Source: Streptomyces sp. S4.7
GTDB taxonomy: Bacteria > Actinomycetota > Actinomycetes > Streptomycetales > Streptomycetaceae
DNA length: 64,000 nt
Assembly: GCF_010384365.1 (NCBI RefSeq)
Contig: NZ_CP048397.1
Span: 6,386,001 to 6,450,000, forward strand
Direction: 5' to 3'
The position numbers and the translations under genes were made by a program. How positions within the stretch are numbered: position 1 is the stretch's first letter; each line of letters opens with the position of its first letter. The notes under the pieces were generated by a model. That model was not told the origin of the DNA. It was given only the letters and a program-made list of their open reading frames with translations, and did no database searches. Below, piece by piece: positions 61,796-64,000 of the stretch.

Positions 61796-61824
61796 TTTAT
61801 AGGTCCTTCGCTGCGGACCGTCAA
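61796..61824 (-). promoter_or_regulatory. Near-consensus promoter of the cupin/aminotransferase operon
   Basis: Reading leftward: TTGACG (complement of 61819-61824), exactly 17 bp, then TATAAA (complement of 61796-61801) inside the AT-rich stretch ATAAGAATATTTAT. It is close to the primary sigma factor consensus, unlike the SARP-boxed promoters of the cluster. Confidence 0.65.
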
Positions 61825-61947
61825 GGGCCCGTGAACCGCGGCACCGCCCTCAGCCCCGTCCGGGGGCCGGAAAGCACGGGATCCGCCGCCGGACCCGGCG
61901 GCGGATCCAGCGGCGGCTCCGGTCGAGCGATCCGGGAGAGGGCCCCG

Positions 61948-62154
61948 TCAGGGTGACAAGGAGTCACCCTTGCCCTGATCCAGATGATCCAGGGTGGCCG
62001 TGACGTCGTCGGGATGGTAGTAGCAACGGCCGGCGTCGGTGTAGCGGCGCCATCGGTACTGGTGTGCGTATCGGTACACCGAGCCTTTGGAGACCCGCAG
62101 TAGGCCGACGATGTCATCCGCTGTCAGGCCCGCTGTCGCGGGCTCCCGATTCAT
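61948..62154 (-). CDS. Very small helix-turn-helix protein (AlpA/MerR-like)
   Basis: 68 residues, almost only an HTH: LTADDIVGLLRVSKGSVYRY followed by WRRYTDAGRCYYHPDDVTATL, the excisionase/MerR-like arrangement with a wing. AAGGA precedes the ATG by about 4 nt. It may be a DNA-binding accessory regulator of the cluster. A leftward SARP-type box lies about 330 bp upstream. No phage genes are nearby. Confidence 0.6.
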   Translation of the reverse strand: MNREPATAGLTADDIVGLLRVSKGSVYRYAHQYRWRRYTDAGRCYYHPDDVTATLDHLDQGKGDSLSP

Positions 62155-62479
62155 ATTCCTTCGCCCGGGTATTGAGGTGTGCTCAAAATTCCCCCTTCGC
62201 GCGTGGATCCACCCACAACCCCCCGGATGCGAAACGCTGGTGGACCCGCCTGAGGGAGAGGTTCACCGAGACGGGCGGCACCCGTCAAGGGTCCCGGCGA
62301 GGGGGTGAACCGGCCCGTCCAACCCCCTTCTCCACAACCGGAACAAAAGCACGTTCGCATGGATCAAGGTCCCTCACTCTGCCGCTGTCGCCGGTTTCGC
62401 GGCAACGACGAGTTCAACGAGCAGGACGGGTTCGGAGGGGGGCGCGGGTCCGGTGGGGCGACGGGGTCAATCGGAGGGA

Positions 62480-62516
62480 CTTGGCGTGGACCGGTGAGCG
62501 AGTTGGTTTCCGCTTG
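62480..62516 (-). promoter_or_regulatory. SARP-type operator, leftward
   Basis: On the complementary strand CAAG (62516-62513), CAAC (62505-62502), CCGG (62494-62491) and CAAG (62483-62480) are spaced exactly 11 bp, the same four-unit pattern as the ligase operator. It points toward the small HTH gene. Confidence 0.6.
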
Positions 62517-62571
62517 GTGTCGAGCCGGGCCCGAGCCGCCCCCGAGCCGACACCGACCCGCGCGTCGGCGC

Positions 62572-62597
62572 CAAGCCGACACCAAGCGGGGGACACG
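62572..62597 (+). promoter_or_regulatory. SARP-type operator before the prenyltransferase
   Basis: CAAG at 62572 and 62583, then CACG at 62594, 11 bp apart. CAAGCCGACACCAAG differs from the rppA box CAAGTCGACACCAAG by one base. CATATG at 62609-62614 may be the -10 element. Confidence 0.68.
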
Positions 62598-62668
62598 ACG
62601 ATCTCGCCATATGCCCGAGCCGGCCCTGGGGGCACAAGCCGGTGGTCCGCATTCCCTTGGAGGCTTGA

Positions 62669-63574
62669 ATGCCCGTAGCCACTCAATTGGAAGACCTGTA
62701 CGCGGCGATCGAGGAAACGGCTCAGCTGGCGCGCGTGGCCTGCTCGCGAGAGAAGGTCTGGCCTGTCCTGGACGCATTCGGGGACGGGCTCGCGGACGCC
62801 CACGTCGTATTCAGCCTGGCGACCGGCGAACGGTACGCGGAAGAGCTCGCGTTCGATTTCACCGTGCCCCCGGATGCGGGCGATCCGTATGCCGTCGCCG
62901 TGTCGAACGGACTCGTCGAGAAGACGGACCATCCGGTCGGCACCCTGTTCCCGGAGATCCAGAGGCGCTGCCCCGTCGACAGCTTCGGTGTCGACTACGG
63001 AATCGTCGGCGGCTTCAAGAAGGCCTATGTGTCCTTCCCCCTCGGCGAACCGCAGCGACTGTCGACGCTCGCCGGTATCCCCTCCATGCCGCGAGGCCTG
63101 GCGGAGCACGCCGACTCCTTCGCCGCCTACGGCCTGGACGGCAAGGTGTCGGCCGTCGCGATCGACTACGCCCACAGAACGTGGAACGTGTACTTCAGCG
63201 GGCTCTCCGCCCAACAGCTCGAACCGGAGGCCGTCCTGTCGATGCTCCGCGCGAACGGACTGCCGGAGCCGAGCGGGCGGATGATGGATTTCATACGGAC
63301 CACTTTCGCCATGTACCCCACCTTCGGCTGGGACTCCTCGAAGGCCGAGCGGCTGTCGTTCTCCGCGAGAAGTACGGACCCGGCGGCGCTTCCCGCCCGG
63401 TACGAGCCGCTGATCGGTGAATTCGCGGCCAACGTGCCGTACACGTACACCGGCGAGCGCGTAGTCGTCTATGCCGGCGCCCTGTCGGCGGGCGAGGAGT
63501 GCTACAAGATCGCGGCCTACCACCAGAAGACGGCGCAACTGTCCGACCGGGTGCGCCCCCCGACCCCGAAGTGA
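62669..63574 (+). CDS. ABBA-type aromatic prenyltransferase (NphB/CloQ family)
   Basis: 301 residues, aligning with NphB (307) from end to end: LEDLYAAIEETAQLARVACS at the start, FSLATGERYAEELAFDF, GDPYAVAVSNGL, VDYGIVGGFKKAYVSFPLGE (the basic residues that bind the prenyl diphosphate), LAGIPSMPRGLAEHADSFAA, VYFSGLSAQQLEPEAVLSML, and a C-terminal YKIAAYHQ. It transfers a geranyl or dimethylallyl group to an aromatic ring without the DDxxD motif. GGAGG is 6 nt before the ATG. The likely acceptor is the naphthoquinone made by the neighbouring genes. Confidence 0.93.
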   Translation: MPVATQLEDLYAAIEETAQLARVACSREKVWPVLDAFGDGLADAHVVFSLATGERYAEELAFDFTVPPDAGDPYAVAVSNGLVEKTDHPVGTLFPEIQRRCPVDSFGVDYGIVGGFKKAYVSFPLGEPQRLSTLAGIPSMPRGLAEHADSFAAYGLDGKVSAVAIDYAHRTWNVYFSGLSAQQLEPEAVLSMLRANGLPEPSGRMMDFIRTTFAMYPTFGWDSSKAERLSFSARSTDPAALPARYEPLIGEFAANVPYTYTGERVVVYAGALSAGEECYKIAAYHQKTAQLSDRVRPPTPK

Positions 63575-63580
63575 CGCACG

Positions 63581-63660
63581 GCCGCACCTCGACAAGCACG
63601 CGACACACCTCGACCAGCAGGCGACACACCTCGACGAACAGGCACCACACCGAGACGGAC
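63581..63660. repeat. 21-bp imperfect tandem repeats after the prenyltransferase gene
   Basis: Units GCGACACACCTCGACCAGCA (63600 on) and GCGACACACCTCGACGAACA (63621 on) are flanked by partial copies at 63581 and 63642. One forward frame through them encodes a heptad-like HLDxQAT repeat, but it has no start codon before ATG 63687. Confidence 0.7.
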
Positions 63661-63686
63661 CACATGAGCAGAAGGGGCAGAACAGC

Positions 63687-63764
63687 ATGACCGGAGTCCA
63701 TGAACTCGCGCGCCGCCGGGCGGAAGGCCCCGGGACCGGGGAAGCGGAGGAGGAGAAGCGATGA
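63687..63764 (+). CDS. Possible 25-residue leader peptide
   Basis: ATG 63687 follows AAGGGG by about 9 nt. The frame ends in a Glu/Lys-rich stretch (GEAEEEKR) whose TGA overlaps the ATG of the flavin monooxygenase. It could be a short coupled ORF that carries ribosomes to the next gene, or simply chance. Confidence 0.3.
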   Translation: MTGVHELARRRAEGPGTGEAEEEKR

Positions 63765-64000
63765 CACCCGTGCTCATAGCAGGCGGCGGGATCGGCGGCC
63801 TCACGGCCGCGCTGAGCCTGCACACCGCCGGCATCGACGCGGTCGTGGTGGAGAGCGCCCGCAACATCGAGCCGCTCGGCGTCGGGATGAACCTCCTCAG
63901 CCACGGGGTCCGCGAGCTGACCGAGCTCGGCCTCGGTGACGACCTCGCCGCCCTCGGTGTGGCCACGGCCGAGCACGTCTACTGCGACAGCTCCGGCGAC
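63761..64000 (+). CDS. FAD-dependent monooxygenase (5' part, cut by window edge)
   Basis: The first 80 residues are visible: the FAD-binding motif VLIAGGGIGGLTAALSLHTA and AVVVESARNIEPLGVGMNLL, followed by VRELTELGLGDDLAALGV. This is the UbiH/PHBH-like group common in meroterpenoid clusters. AGGAGGAG precedes the ATG. Probably a ring hydroxylase acting on the naphthoquinone. Confidence 0.85.
   Translation, partial: MTPVLIAGGGIGGLTAALSLHTAGIDAVVVESARNIEPLGVGMNLLSHGVRELTELGLGDDLAALGVATAEHVYCDSSGD

Larger units (their letters stand above)
62155..62668. other. Long regulatory intergenic region between the HTH gene and the prenyltransferase
   Basis: No gene is supported here. It holds two SARP-type boxes in opposite orientations (62480-62516 and 62572-62597) and short imperfect repeats of CGAGCCG-type sequence around 62521-62550. 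It probably serves as a divergent control region. Confidence 0.55.

Noticed and set aside
63471..63686. 97-codon frame overlapping the end of the prenyltransferase gene
   Set aside because: It has no start codon between the prenyltransferase stop and ATG 63687 and would need to begin inside the prenyltransferase in another frame.
1..64000. tRNA, rRNA and IS elements
   Set aside because: No cloverleaf with GGTTCRA-type arm, no rRNA sequence and no transposase or terminal inverted repeats were recognised by eye; a covariance search would be decisive.

Overview
The window is chromosomal DNA of a Streptomyces or a close relative. GC content is very high, the coding frames have GC-rich third positions, GTG starts and short ATGA overlaps are common, and the gene content is typical of the genus: an ECF41 sigma factor, DUF5955, allantoin genes under an IclR regulator, a tetrahydroxynaphthalene synthase and a SARP regulator. 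No rRNA, tRNA, CRISPR array, transposase or prophage was found.

Region 1 (1-27,500) is mostly core metabolism and housekeeping. It begins with a CebR-like repressor cut by the left edge, then an AlkZ-like DNA glycosylase, a GAF/LuxR regulator facing an acyl-CoA synthetase, and a zinc-ribbon protein with a decayed Mrr-like fold. Next come the genes that turn purines and glyoxylate into central metabolites: gcl, glxR, hyi, uraD, uraH, uox, 8-oxoguanine deaminase and a xanthine/urate-type permease. After these lie a chitosanase, a HEAT-like protein, an ECF41 sigma factor with a flavoprotein, and two secreted cell-wall hydrolases.

Region 2 (27,500-34,500) completes the ureide pathway: malate synthase, a MocA-like nucleotidyltransferase, the IclR repressor allR, allantoinase and allantoicase. 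Four promoters (gcl, hyi, aceB, allB) carry the same pair of imperfect palindromes 21 bp apart, each overlapping or next to a recognisable promoter where one could be found. This looks like one AllR regulon scattered over 25 kb. A second palindrome, TTCAAC-N5-GTTGAA, recurs before uraD, aceB and allB.

Region 3 (34,500-48,000) holds an SDR, a two-component system, a P450, a thioesterase and a sugar uptake locus. The uptake locus consists of a Gfo/Idh dehydrogenase, a GntR regulator, two tandem paralogous binding lipoproteins, a permease, a single-domain ATPase, a ROK kinase with a long charged tail, and a membrane protein.

Region 4 (48,000 to the right edge) is the most interesting part. It appears to be the left part of a biosynthetic gene cluster for a prenylated, probably aminated naphthoquinone (meroterpenoid). 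The genes are a type III PKS (RppA type), an O-methyltransferase, a WrbA flavoprotein, a DegT aminotransferase, a MomA-like cupin, an NphB-type ABBA prenyltransferase and an FAD monooxygenase running off the end. To the left, an aromatic hydroxylase, an MFS exporter, an acyl-adenylating enzyme and a berberine-bridge-type oxidase appear to belong to the same cluster. The reason is that nearly all promoters here carry a CAAG/CAAC motif repeated every 11 bp, the spacing expected for the SARP regulator at 55.7 kb. That SARP gene has an in-frame TTA codon, suggesting bldA control. The cupin/aminotransferase operon lacks the motif and instead has a near-consensus promoter with a long leader.
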